From contig BFEA01001033.1 in the NCBI GenBank assembly GCA_003427395.1, positions 14,051 to 59,269 on the forward strand: a stretch of DNA of 45,219 nt. Reading direction: 5' to 3'. Each line of letters opens with the position of its first letter. Position 1 is the first letter of the stretch. The stretch comes from Chara braunii. Lineage: Eukaryota > Streptophyta > Charophyceae > Charales > Characeae. Position numbers and translations under genes: made by a program. The notes under the pieces are model-generated. The model ran no database searches. It was not told where the DNA came from and saw only the letters and a list, made by a program, of their open reading frames with translations. Below, one piece after another: positions 9,500 through 20,035 of this stretch.

Positions 9500-9600
9500 G
9501 ATGATACAACGTATGCGGTCATGATAGCTATATTTAGACTGAAAGATACCCCGAATACAGCTATAATGACCGTACGTTGACCGTACGTTGTATTCGGGGG
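9500..9600. mobile_element. Degenerate Stowaway-like MITE, family A relative
   Basis: The right part reads CCGTACGTTGTATTCGGGGG and the left part GATACAACGTATGCGGTCAT, imperfect inverted ends, around a core TAGCTATATTTAGACTGAAA that is shared in reverse with the element at 31752-31858. GACCGTACGTT is duplicated inside. The left end has lost its consensus and no TA duplication is clear. Confidence 0.55.
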
Positions 9601-9848
9601 ACGAAGGAAGGCCTAGCCTAGCGGACGTTCGTTCGCCCGACTAGCCTAGCGGACTACGCCTACCAGCGGACATCCGCCCGTCCGTGCACAAGAATTAGAC
9701 TATGGAGAGTTGGTCACTTTCCACCAACAGAGAATGATGATAAGATCTCAAATAAGAGTCGTGGCTATTTCGGTTCAATGGCTTGTGAACGCAGTTCTAA
9801 AAGGGGATTGTGTTGTGTTGTTGTTGTTGTCGTTGTTGTTGCTGTGTT

Positions 9849-9851
<3 letters not shown>

Positions 9852-9931
<80 letters not shown>
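9852..9931. repeat. Poly(T) tract of about 48 followed by (GT)n
   Basis: A T run at 9852-9899 followed by about 16 GT units. Since it borders the retroelement-like module downstream, the T run may be the poly(A) tail of an element lying on the minus strand. Confidence 0.85.
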
Positions 9932-9936
<5 letters not shown>

Positions 9937-10270
9937 GAGCCCTTGCGTAAGCCCTCTATCCTGGCGGTGGTAAGAGAACCTTCAGAATTGAGGGCTTATC
10001 TGTCGGGCTACTCCATCTATTGGTGGGGAGAGGCACCTGGTGGAAACCGGGTAGAGCGTCCCATTGATACATCTTACGACACAGAGATTGCTGTTTGTTG
10101 TTTCCTAGGACTGTGGTCATTTCAGTCTCAGCCTGGGACTCCATTGTCCCGTGAAGGTACCAGTATCACCCATCCCTTCTTGGAGCGCCCTTTTCTATTA
10201 GGCCAGCCCTGTTCAGCAGCCCCCCTGTTTGTTATTGCTATGTCTGACATTGTCTGTCCCTTCAAACCCT
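9932..10270 (-). mobile_element. Retroelement fragment with recurrent module
   Basis: CTCCATCTATTGGTGGGGAG (10011) and the following GGAAACCGGGT/AGCGTCCCAT match modules at 2449, 10325, 14353 and 27014 (reverse). The poly(T)/(GT) tract immediately upstream suggests the element reads on the minus strand with its tail at 9852. Ends not defined. Confidence 0.5.
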
Positions 10271-10286
10271 TAAGACCCTATACCCT

Positions 10287-10610
10287 CTTTTTTTTTTTTT
10301 TCTTTTTTTTTTTTTTAAGGGACAAGGCTCCAATCTATTCATGGCGAGCAGCACATGCTGGGAACCAGGCCCAGCGTCCCATATGGAAATTTACATAGAA
10401 GTTTAAAAGTTTGAGAAACCAAGGCCATGACAGAAATTTAGGCAAAGTTCAGAAACGACTCAGAAACCCCCCATCAATCCTCTTTACCTCACTCCGGCAA
10501 GACTTACTGCAGCAGAGCCACCATCTCCGCTGCTGCTGTACCCTAATTCCATCCTACGAGCTAGCCCCCTCACTAGTAGGACACTTAATATCCAACCGTC
10601 TACTTCTCCC
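10287..10610 (-). mobile_element. Retroelement 3' fragment, copy on minus strand
   Basis: Read on the minus strand this ends GGAGCCTTGTCCC and then an A-rich tail (poly(T) at 10287-10316 on plus). The body matches 26700-27093 in opposite orientation over more than 300 bp, including GACTTACTGC near 10500 and GAGCTAGCCCCCTC near 10560. Two long matching copies with tails at the same end support a LINE- or SINE-type family. No intact ORF. Confidence 0.7.
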
Positions 10611-10639
10611 TCACCTTTTTTCGAAAAAATTAAGAAGAC

Positions 10640-13100
10640 CTCCCTGAACAGGGACGATCCTAATGATAGGTCAAATTGGAAAATATGAAAACATGCAACC
10701 TCTGGAACAGTCAACCTAAAAAATCCTGCCTCCATTATCGAAAGGAAAAACGTCAATAGAGTTAATAGCAAGTGGCCGGTACCCGCCAAGATACTTGGCG
10801 CCAATCCCATCCACCCCCACTCCCTCCATCCTAGTCACTTCCTCACTCCGTCCTCGTAAGGGGTTTCAGAGAACCACTTCTCAGCAGGGGGTGAGCACCA
10901 TCATCCCCCGAAGTTCTTTTCCCCCACAAGAACTTCAGTCTCCGTCCTCAAGGGGGCGAACAAGCGCCACCTAACACCAATCGCGCCAGAGCTCGCCCAC
11001 ATCAGTCGGTACCCATTGGGCAGTCTAAACTACCCAACGCCAATCGCATCTGATAAGAGCTCCCCCTAGCCGGTACCCGTCAATCAACCCTATTCCATCC
11101 CCTCTCCGTCCTTGCAAAGAATCATTTCATGCCCCTTCCCCAACTTCAAAGCAATCTCCAAAACCCTACACGATCCCTGTTCAAGATTCCGACGAAACTC
11201 GGACGAAAAAATAAGTCAAAATTTGAGGAACGAAATATCTCGCCACAAAGACCTTGGCAGATCGACTAGAGAACAATGATAACACAAAAAAGAATTTGGA
11301 CTATAGGAGAGTCAATGTAATTCAATCGTTGAAAAGAACACTTAGGAGAACAAGTGATGGATACCTTTGAAGTTATGAATTGAGGAACTTATATTTGATT
11401 CAACCATTCAGAAATGTGAATCTATCAGAAGCAAACTCTGATTTACGATCTTCAGATTAGCAAGTGTACTAGGCTCTTGGGATATAAAGCGTTGCTAGGG
11501 TTATTTCCAAACCTAGGAAAGGAATAACCTATATATGAGGGAATTACAAATTAATGCAAATCCAAGAAAAAAAATCAGGAGATTCACAATTGCCAGCAAA
11601 ACATGACACTTCTCAATTGGAATCCTGATAAGCCACATCATTTGAAATCGTATTATCAAAAAACAACGAGGGAATTAAAATCGTCAATGAGAAAAACTTA
11701 GATATCCGAAAAAATTTAGTGGTCGCGCGTGGGTTGAATCCTAATCCAATAAAACAACCTCCCATCCCTTTTCCCTCAACCCAATTACTTACCCCACTAC
11801 CCTCAAACCCTACCCCTGCGTCTTTGGGGAAGGAAAGACTCCCTTCCTCCCACTGCTAGCATCTAGGCTCCAAACACAGCTAACACCAAAGACATAATCC
11901 GACCATCTTCAGTCTCTCAAGGGAAACCAAGACAGTGTGGCATCCCCTCGTCAAACCTGTTGACGAGTCGCCACAGGGGGTTCAAGACTACCATGACCAT
12001 ACCCTTTCCATACTGTTAGGGAAGAGGGAGGGATTTGTGAAATTACAAGGACTGTGAGGACAACAAACCCCACCTACCAAATTCATAAGACCCCCCTTTG
12101 CCCATCTATCCCTCCCACGTCGCCCCTAACTTGAACTTACCTCCCATTACTGCCCTCTTGCCTCGCGTCCTCGCGTCTTCGCCCACCACGTCAGCAAATC
12201 TCTCCACAATCAGGTATCGACGGTTTGCTGCTGTTTTTGCTCCTAAAGCAGGGCCGGATCAAAAACTGGTTGCGACATGTTAAAAGTTGGTGGCGCATCT
12301 CACCACTCCCACCACCACCGTGACACCCCTTCCAAACAAGGGGCGCCTCTAACGGCGCTTCATCACCAAGGCCACCACCTCACTTCCAACCTGCGCCTCC
12401 ATCACCATCATGTCGTCGCGCCCTCACAACCTCGTCACATGTCGTTCCCGCTATCGCCTCGCCTGCCGCTTTGCCCGCATCATATGAAACTGTGCTCTAG
12501 CGAACGGGCGCAGCGCTCCTGGTAGCGCTGCACCCCTTACTCACATGAGGACCAAAAGTCGGGCACTGAAAACCTCGACAAAACCCATGCATAACAGAAT
12601 CATGATCCTTGAAGCCTGAGGATCAGCAATGAGGTGGAATGCGATGCAATGCAACAGAAAGCAAATCAATGAGAAAAGACTCTGTGTGTACATCAGAATC
12701 CATTTTGTGCGTCGTTTGGTGTATGATGCAGTCCTGCGCCTCGAAGAGTACGACCAGTGGACAGGGCTTATGTCTAGTCGCTGTGAAGGCCAGAGTCTGC
12801 CTCCCGTTCGAGCCCTTGAGTCTCAGCTTGTGGTGTGGTGCATTTCGTGGTTGCATTTAGCAGTGCTCCCTCGATTCCTAAGCCTTTGAGGCACGACCCC
12901 ATGCACCCTTAAGCCCTTGAACCATTACACCATAGACTGCTCGATCGCAGTATCCCTTCGCCGGGCTGTATTCGTGGTCTGAGGGCCCTGCTCCCTTGGA
13001 CGGGTCGGTCTTCATAGTTCCAACTGCGGGCCATGAGGCAGTGAGACGACAGTTGTTGCTCAGGTCTTGGTGCCATTGTTGTGGTTGTTGTCTGTCACTC
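10640..13100. other. No gene supported; probable decayed retroelement DNA
   Basis: A CGGTACCC-containing block near 10780, 11010 and 11075 recurs as diverged copies with CCATCC and CTCCGTCC downstream. Several short open frames (for example His-rich at 12277-12525) have no recognisable family. I see no tRNA or other RNA gene. Confidence 0.4.
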
Positions 13101-13112
13101 CAAACGTCGTAT

Positions 13113-13454
13113 AACTGTCATTTCGTCAAAATGGACATCTTTTATTTTTTGAACGAAATTGAAACCGAGTTTTTTGGCCGAAAACTCGTCAAAAATTGTT
13201 GTTCCTGAGGGTCCGGCGTTTGTAAAACGCCAGACCCCCTGGCTGTACATGGACTTAGCTTGAGACCAGGTAGCTCCAGGCAGTCCTGCTTGGAGGTGCC
13301 TGGTCTCAAGCTAGGTCCATGTACAGCCAGGGAGTCCAGCGTTTGTAAAACGTTGGACCCTGAGGAACAACAAATTTTGACGAGTTTTCGGCCAAAAAAC
13401 TCAGTTTCGTTCAAAAAATAAAAAATGTCCATTTTGACAAAATGGTTGTTGTAT
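13113..13454. mobile_element. Long foldback element (two arms of about 165 bp)
   Basis: The left arm from TCATTTCGTCAAAATGGACA is matched in reverse complement by the right arm ending TGTCCATTTTGACAAAATGG, through GGCCGAAAACTCGTCAAAA to the centre near 13285. Each arm also contains its own short hairpin around a GTTTGTAAAACG sequence. It would fold into a branched hairpin. Ends and target duplication are unclear, so transposon class is open. Confidence 0.85.
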
Positions 13455-13553
13455 GTCCCTCGTGTTGTCAGTTGTAGCCAATGCAAGCTATGTGCCAGCA
13501 AGTTAAACGGTTGGGGGGACATGGGCAGGGAGGGGTGGCGGCGGGGCAGTTGG

Positions 13554-13554
<1 letters not shown>

Positions 13555-13605
<51 letters not shown>
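13555..13605. repeat. Poly(G) run of about 51
   Basis: Uninterrupted G run within a G-rich stretch 13513-13630. Such runs form quadruplexes and are often sequenced or assembled with the wrong length. Confidence 0.9.
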
Positions 13606-13606
<1 letters not shown>

Positions 13607-13630
13607 GGGGATGGGGGAGGGCGGGGGGGG

Positions 13631-14110
13631 TCAGTGGTGACTGGGATGGGTACGACGGGTGTGGCAGCTGGCTCGGGAGGAGGACAAAGTTAGGTAGAGA
13701 TAGGGGACCTGGAAATCAGCGAAGGGTGTCCTATGCCAAGTGGGTTTGGTGCTTCTCCATGGTTTCCATATGATGTTCAGATCTGTGTCCAGGACTGAAA
13801 GCGTTCCTTTCGGGTCCTGCCATATTTGGATGTAGGAGTCGCGGATAGCTTGTCTAACAACAGGGTCCTCTTCGGAGTAATGTCGCTTCATGGACTTCCA
13901 GGCTTGATGGGTCGCGACCCTAATGTCTTCGACGATGGCTTGTTGTGCCTGTTGCAGGCCAAATTGGTGGTCCTTCCTTTCGAAGGAGCATCTGCCTCTC
14001 CAGGCAAGGATGAGAAGGTGCAGCCTTGTGTTGGAGAAAAGATTAGTTACAAAGGGAGACCATTGGGCCAGCAGCTGGCGCTTATCTCAAGAGGTAACAC
14101 GCTGGTGGCC
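13631..14110 (-). pseudogene. LINE reverse-transcriptase 3' region remnant, minus strand
   Basis: On the minus strand an open frame runs from about 14110 to 13631 with LLAQWSPFVTNLF, LHLLILAWRGRCSFERK and QAWKSMKRHY. The order (hydrophobic/Trp-rich segment, basic tract, Trp motif) resembles the tail that follows the zinc-binding region in plant LINE reverse transcriptases. No catalytic YADD box is present, and upstream reading is stopped by TGA near 14105. Identification rests on general resemblance and on retroelement context, so it is moderate. Confidence 0.45.
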
Positions 14111-14352
14111 ATTACCTTGAAGGGCAAGCTGGTAACCTCTCAGTGGTTCACTGGGCCCCAGGCAGCTTGTAGCAATAATCTTCGGATAATAATTTTATAC
14201 TCAGTGGTCTGCTGGGACGCTGGAGCTGGTTTCCGGCAGTAAGCCGAAGCTGGGCAGTGGCCCCAGTAAATGCGGGTTGAATTGTGAGTTCCCAGTTCAA
14301 AGACTGTTGAAGGTGCTGGGAAGAGCAGACACCTCCAGCTGTCGTGTGGCTG

Positions 14353-14410
14353 GCTCCAGTCTATTGGTGGGGAGCTTCAGCTGTTAGAAATCGGGTCCAG
14401 CGTCAGGTCG
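14353..14410. repeat. Recurrent module GGCTCCAGTCTATTGGTGGG
   Basis: One of five copies of a roughly 55-60 bp module in this window (2449, 10011, 10325, 14353 on plus; 27014-27070 on minus). Shared core: GGCTCC, TCTATTGGTGGGGAG, a short variable part, then AACCGGG and CCAGCGTCCC. Here it ends AATCGGGTCCAGCGTC. Confidence 0.7.
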
Positions 14411-14699
14411 GGTACGACTAGTCCATGATGCACGGATACAAGGAATGTTTGGAATGCATAAGATGACTAGGATGCCAAGGACTTCGTCTGCCTCTTCAGC
14501 CCACAAGCTGCCTGCTGGCAGCTCCTCCCCATTTTCAAACATCAATCATTGCCACTCTCACTCCCCACCATACCAACTTGTGTCTACCAAGAAAAGCGCA
14601 CTTGGGAGGGAGGGATCAGGATTTCAGAGGAGGTATTCACAACCCCGATGGGGAAGTACTGGTGAGCTGTTGGTGAAAGCAAGAGGGTAACAGACTCAC

Positions 14700-15910
14700 C
14701 TAAACCCCCCCAAGGAGATATGTTGGCTGCCCCGAACTCGGGTCCATCTTATTAGGGTGCTGAAGGAGGGGGACCAGTGGGTGGCTTTCAAGCCCCAGAC
14801 CCCAATCTCGGAGCTAGTCTTGGACCTGGAACTCTGGACATGGACATCATGGCTGAAGAAGAGCACTGCACACAAGAGGTCCCTGCACATTCTCACTTTG
14901 AAATCCGCCGATAGCATGCTGCGTCCTAGGGTCGACCTGAGGGAAATTGTTATGTCACGGTGGACGAGGCATTTGAACGTGGGAAGGGATGCCTTGAGAG
15001 CAGTTAAATGGCCACATTGCTTTAACGGAGGAAAGACTAAAACCATGTCACTACAATCGCAAATAATGCACCGCTGCCTGCCCACCAATGACTGGCTGAT
15101 CAACAGAACCAGTCTGGAGCAGTAGAGTCAAGCCCTTCCTTGGTGCAAACTCTGCAATTCCAGCTAGCCGGCGCGATAGATACCTGAAACAATCGAACAC
15201 ATCATGCTACAATTCTTGGGATCGGTCTGGACATGGCGCTAGTGGGATCGCATATGGCAACAGTTGGGCACAGGAACACAACGGTCATGGGAATGGCAAG
15301 CTCTGCTATGCGGGGCCTGACACCCTCAACAGGCCAACAATTTGACTACTAACATATTTGAGACAGGGCACAGGGCAGTACTATGGGCCCTCTGGTGGGG
15401 GTGTTGCACATTTGAAATGGATGCAGTGAGGCTAGAAGGCCTGTAGTACACAAATGGGATAAGACAACAGGTTGAAATGGACCCCACTTCGTAGTAGATG
15501 GAGGAGAAAGAAGTGTTGAGCAAGCATAAATGGGCAAGAGGGGAGAGGGAAGCAAGAAAGATGAAGTGGCAGAAGGAAGGGGAGACAAATTAAAAGGGAA
15601 AGAATATTGGATTATCACGAATTTATCGAAACCCTCTGGAGCGTTGTATGGGGAAGTGACAGTCCATGGGACGAAATCATCATTCCTCTCTCTCCTCTTT
15701 GACTGGCATATTAGTGGGGGAATCACTAATTAAGCTCGAAATTTTAAAGTTCATTGAGGAGCAATTCTCACCTGGAGGAGTGACCACCCTCACACTGACG
15801 ACGGAGACACACAAAATTGCAGAGTTGGATGTGTATCTAAAGTACGAGTCAACCAAACTAGTAGACCTTGCTCGTTTGGTCATGATACACTTAAGCCTAA
15901 GGAACTGTTA
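14700..15910 (+). pseudogene. LINE reverse transcriptase C-terminal (zf-RVT) remnant
   Basis: The frame 14757-15125 ends HRCLPTNDWLINRTSLEQ and a stop. It is followed by LPWCKLCNSS and, in a shifted frame, ETIEHIMLQFLGSVWTW, then HRAVLWALWWG. This succession (HRCLPT, Cys-x2-Cys, ETIEH, Trp-rich, ALWW) is typical of the zinc-binding region and tail of LINE reverse transcriptases. Stops and frameshifts at several points show it is dead. The reverse-transcriptase core domain itself is not present. 15666-15911 is open but not recognised. Confidence 0.75.
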
Positions 15911-16099
15911 GTTGCTGAAGATTAAGGCTAGCAACTTTTGGTCTGAGAAGGTACTATCCTGGTGAGAATCCTGGGCGATGGTATCTTAGAGGTGGGTGGT
16001 ATCCTGGACTCAGGTTCTTGGGAAAACCTGTAGATTTGTATTACCCTGCTTGCTCCTGTTTGTCCACCATATATCAACAATTCCTCTTCGTGTTAGGAT

Positions 16100-17280
16100 G
16101 GAGGGTTTTAATGTTATTAATGCCTTATATAATAGGGATAGATTGTGGGAGTTGCTCAAGCGTAATGCAGATTTGCATCTTCGTTTGCTAAATGTTAATG
16201 GGTTGGCAACTTCTAAGTAGGATAAAAAACAAGCAATCTACGATCAGCTCAGGGGCATTGGGGGCAAGGAATGGCCAGACGATCAACTCAGGGGCATTGG
16301 GGCCAACTTCCGGCCAAGGAATGGCTAGACGTCATGTGCATCAAGAGACGCATCCCATGGATTTCAATGCCCGTCTGCAGCGTGCCTCTGGCTGCCTTGG
16401 CCTAGAGCCAGGGTATCCGAATATTTTGTCTGTTCGGCCTATAGCACCAAGCCGTGCCCTGACCCCACAGGTCGTGTGCTCATTCAATCCAGTCCAGTCT
16501 TTGCTCAGTACTATTGTCGGTACCAGCCTAGTCTAGTCCAGTCCACTCAATCCGCTGGGGGTATACCCAAGCTGCAGTCTGTTTTCAGTCTCATTCCTCA
16601 TTTGCACATTTTTTTGGTGTACGTGCGTGTTGAGTCCTTGGTGGTGTTGTCTCTCTCCCTTCCAGCTCCATCTCCATCTCCACCTTCTTCCTCCTCCCTT
16701 CCTTCTCCATGGACACACTGGAACTGCCACCCAGGCAGTGCCCATTACATCATCATCACTATCATAAAGGAATATGGTCTGATTAGGCCTCAGCTATCGA
16801 GCGTTTCCTCGGATTTCTCCCAGACAAGGAGTGTAGGGGTCCCAATTTGGGTACCTCCCGACTCGGAAGTGGAAGTAATCAATTAGGGGGCAGACCAAGA
16901 GGAGGGCAGATGAGTCTATATTTTAGCGATGTTGGGATTAGAGATGACTAGCACTTTATGTGTGCATAGACCCAATGAAGTTGGAAATAGACAAACTATC
17001 TTTGAAAATCTCCTCCCCGTATTCTCGTGGGTATCCGTTAATCATTCCTGACGATTTTAATACGTCCCTAGATAGACGTCTGGATCGGTGGCACATCCCT
17101 GTTCCTAGTGTAGTCACCTTGTACGGGGACGGTCCATCCGTAATCCCCATACGACCGTATGTACGGGGCCTAAGTGCTCGTACAACCCATACGTACGGAC
17201 TTCGGGCCGTCCGTATGACGGCTTCTGGGGGATGTTCGGGGGAGATGAGGGGCTGGGGGGGTTGTGGGTGTGGGGGGTAG
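16100..17280 (+). pseudogene. LINE endonuclease (APE-type) remnant
   Basis: Pieces of an APE-like endonuclease lie in order: LRLLNVNGLATSK and KKQAIYDQLRGIG near 16170-16260, QETHPMDF near 16343, VHRPNEVGNRQTIFENLLPV near 16960-17015, then in another frame PLIIPDDFNTSLDRRLDRW near 17035-17090. The family pattern is an N-x-NGL start, QETH with the catalytic Glu, a Y-x-PN segment and GDFN; here the last has D in place of G. Frameshifts, stops and a duplicated GATCAACTCAGGGGCATTGG segment (16240-16310) show decay. The reverse transcriptase that should follow is absent. Confidence 0.8.
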
Positions 17281-17344
17281 CCCCCATCGAAAAAAAAAGG
17301 AAAACAAAATAATTTTTTTTCGGGGTTGGGGTGTTAAAAAAAAA

Positions 17345-17500
17345 AAAGATTGTTTGATTGATTAATCGATTGGTTGATTGATTGATTGATTGATTGATTG
17401 ACTGATTGATTGATCGATCGTGACATACAAAATTAAAAAATTAAAAAAAAAAATCAAGATTGATTGATTGGTTCAATTTGGCTGATTGATTGGTTGGGGG
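17345..17500. repeat. (GATT)n tetranucleotide arrays
   Basis: Repeated TTGA/GATT units at 17350-17425 and 17455-17500, with another array at 17648-17682 and a short one at 17908-17925. AT-rich linkers separate them. Confidence 0.9.
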
Positions 17501-17521
17501 GAGTCGCATCCCCCCCTCATG

Positions 17522-17528
<7 letters not shown>

Positions 17529-17600
<72 letters not shown>
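17529..17600. repeat. (CA)n microsatellite, first array
   Basis: About 34 CA units followed by CGCACGCAC. The flanking CGGCAAATGCCCG sequence (17620) is repeated as CGGCAATGCCCG (17880) after the second CA array, so the whole CA/GATT block appears duplicated. Confidence 0.9.
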
Positions 17601-17648
17601 GCACACCAGGTTCACCAGCGCGGCAAATGCCCGTTTTTTTTTCTTTCA

Positions 17649-17683
<35 letters not shown>

Positions 17684-17689
17684 TGTCAC

Positions 17690-17789
17690 NNNNNNNNNNN
17701 NNNNNNNNNNNNNNNNNNNNNNNNNNNNNNNNNNNNNNNNNNNNNNNNNNNNNNNNNNNNNNNNNNNNNNNNNNNNNNNNNNNNNNNNN
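17690..17789. other. Assembly gap of 100 N
   Basis: Exactly 100 N, the usual placeholder for a gap of unknown size. It joins a GATT array to a CA array, so the duplicated CA/GATT block may have more copies in reality. Confidence 0.98.

Positions 17790-17872
<83 letters not shown>
17790..17872. repeat. (CA)n microsatellite, second array
   Basis: About 41 CA units directly after the gap; another CA array lies at 17947-17990. Confidence 0.9.
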
Positions 17873-17874
<2 letters not shown>

Positions 17875-17999
17875 ACGCGCGGCAATGCCCGCTGTTTTTT
17901 TTCTTTTTCGATTGATTGATTGATTTGGGGTCGCCTCCCCCCCGCAAACACACACACACACACACACACGCACACACATACACACACTTACAGGTTGTA

Positions 18000-18552
18000 A
18001 GCACCTAGAAGGCTACAAGACAAGGCGGGGATTCAGACATAGGGAAGGAGGACCCGGAGCGACTTTTCAGGAGGGTAGGAACCGGTCACATAAAATTGCA
18101 TCCCTGACCACCCCCTGAAGGACGGTTCTACTTTTGAAAAAGAACGATAATTTTGGCTGGCCCCCTAAACCCACCCAGGAGTGTTACCGAATCGAGGCCC
18201 TAGCCTAAAGCACGGACCCATTCGAAGGTACTTGACAGCTATTTCGGGCACTCACGAGAATCGGGAATATCCCAGGTAAGAACCTGTCTAGCGACATTTA
18301 GGACCTGTCAGTAGGCCGGAAGTGCTCGGATATCATCGAGCGGGAGATTACTTGAGCGTGCCCTGCACGAAATCGAAAAAATTTCCCTACGCCCCTGTCC
18401 CTCCCGATACCCCACCTCTAGACCATCCCAACCAGTACTTATACTACCAGTTATCACCCTCCTCGATACAAATCAATTGCTTTCTACTTATGAGATTGCT
18501 CTTTGTTGGACTACTGTAAGCGATCTTGGCAACACGGTTGAGCTACCTGGCT
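18000..18552. other. No gene seen
   Basis: Unique-looking sequence with no supported ORF. It includes ACTTATACTACCAG near 18437, which is only weakly TATA-like. Confidence 0.3.
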
Positions 18553-18788
18553 ATGGCGGACTGGGACTTCGCCATAGGGGCGGACGAGGACTTGCCCATC
18601 ACGCCAGAATCCGAAGAGGAGATCGCGGCGGAAGAGGCGGTATATGGTCCCCTTTTTCCTACCCAGCTCTGTGTGTGTGTGTGTGTGGGCTATGGCTGTC
18701 TGTGCTTTTGTATGATGGATGTGCAAGTTTTGCAGGGATGAACCCCTCTGATGAGCTCGAAAAGTGGCAACGGCGAAAAAGCTTTTAG
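18553..18788 (+). CDS. Doubtful two-exon small ORF with acidic N-terminus
   Basis: An ATG at 18553 opens a strongly acidic start, MADWDFAIGADEDLPITPES, then EEEIAAEEAVYGPLF. A GT-rich stretch (18671 on) could hold a donor, and TTTTGCAG at 18728-18735 is a good acceptor; joining 18553-18670 to 18736-18788 keeps frame and ends DELEKWQRRKSF with a stop (56 residues). Another open segment downstream (about 18795-18930) includes CDYFTHVVELPRIFSQTF in a different frame. I recognise no family. It may be the start of a real gene, a retroelement ORF or chance. Confidence 0.25.
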
Positions 18789-18929
18789 GGGATGCCACGC
18801 TCCTCCTGCTGCTGCGACTACTTCACACATGTTGTCGAGCTGCCACGTATCTTCTCCCAGACGTTCTACCTAGCCAAGTCCACCGCTAGCCTTGCTGAGC
18901 TTGATTTCAACCCACTCGAAGCGGAGGAA

Positions 18930-20035
18930 TGACCTGTGATGAAGACCTGTTTGTAACTGATTACTCCATAGGGGATGGCGATGAAGTGAGGTGGAGGACT
19001 CGGATGAGTTTGGAATTCGGGATTGATTGGTTTTAGCTCTCGGAAGTGACCTGGAGTGCTGGTCTCTATAGCTATTTCCTTAATTCATTTGCATGCGAAA
19101 TTTGGAACACGACAATTTGCCATTATATTGTGCTGAAAGTTTTCTCCCTCGTACGGATCTTTGGGTTTGAATGTCGATCTCGTCCATCTTATTTTCCCCA
19201 TTCCCTCTCTAGCTTGCAAACGATAATCGTAATGCCCTGGCAGGATTGCATGCTTCTACTCCCATATGGATTAACTTCTTATAATTCTCCGTTACCTACC
19301 ACTTCCCCCTCCCTGCGGTGCATCGAGCTATCTTGGCCTTATTCCGGATTGCATTGGGTAGTTGGCTTACTCTTCCTCCATCAACCATTGCTCCTTTATA
19401 AACTACTATTTTGAATATGCTGTTTTTTCCATTTGAATGCAATGGTGTGATGCCGGAAATAAGTAGAAATGTCAGGTTATCACATGTCATCTTCGCTAAT
19501 TGGGTAGCATGGATTTAGTGGTTGTCTAAACGGTGGGTGATGGGCGATGGCTGGACCTGGTGTACCACTAATTGTATAGTGGAGTTACATCGCGGAAACG
19601 CTGTGAGATCATAATACGAACACACACACGGAGGGGCCCCCTCTAGCAACTGTTGATAGGTCGCCTCCCACAGCTACACCTTGGAGCCAGCTCAAACCCA
19701 CGGTCTAGCACTGTAATAAGTCAACAGGAATGCCTAAATGCTCACCTTGATTATGCAATGGAATGACATACTCACAAAGAAAAGGCGGTGGTGCTTTTGT
19801 GATGACTGGCCTCTTCGCATATTGGCATTGGATGCCAATGCATGGGATGTTGTTTATTTTCACTCCGTTTTTTATTTTTTATTTTTAATTATATATTTTT
19901 TATTTTTTATTTTTTATTTTGTTTTTCATTTTGTTAATCCTATTTTCAATCAATTTTCATCTATATATGAAATTGCTCCCTGCAATCCCCATATATGTGT
20001 TTTTCCGGAAAAAAAAACGGGGCTCGACCAAGTAG
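18930..20035. other. No gene supported; AT-rich in part
   Basis: 19855-19940 is a T-rich array of TTTTTTA units. Open frames at 19046-19414 lack any recognisable motif. Sequence may be decayed transposon DNA. Confidence 0.35.

Noticed and set aside
12277-12525. His-rich 82-codon frame
   Set aside because: Composition reflects CAC/CCA-rich DNA; no metal-binding family pattern or conserved order was seen.
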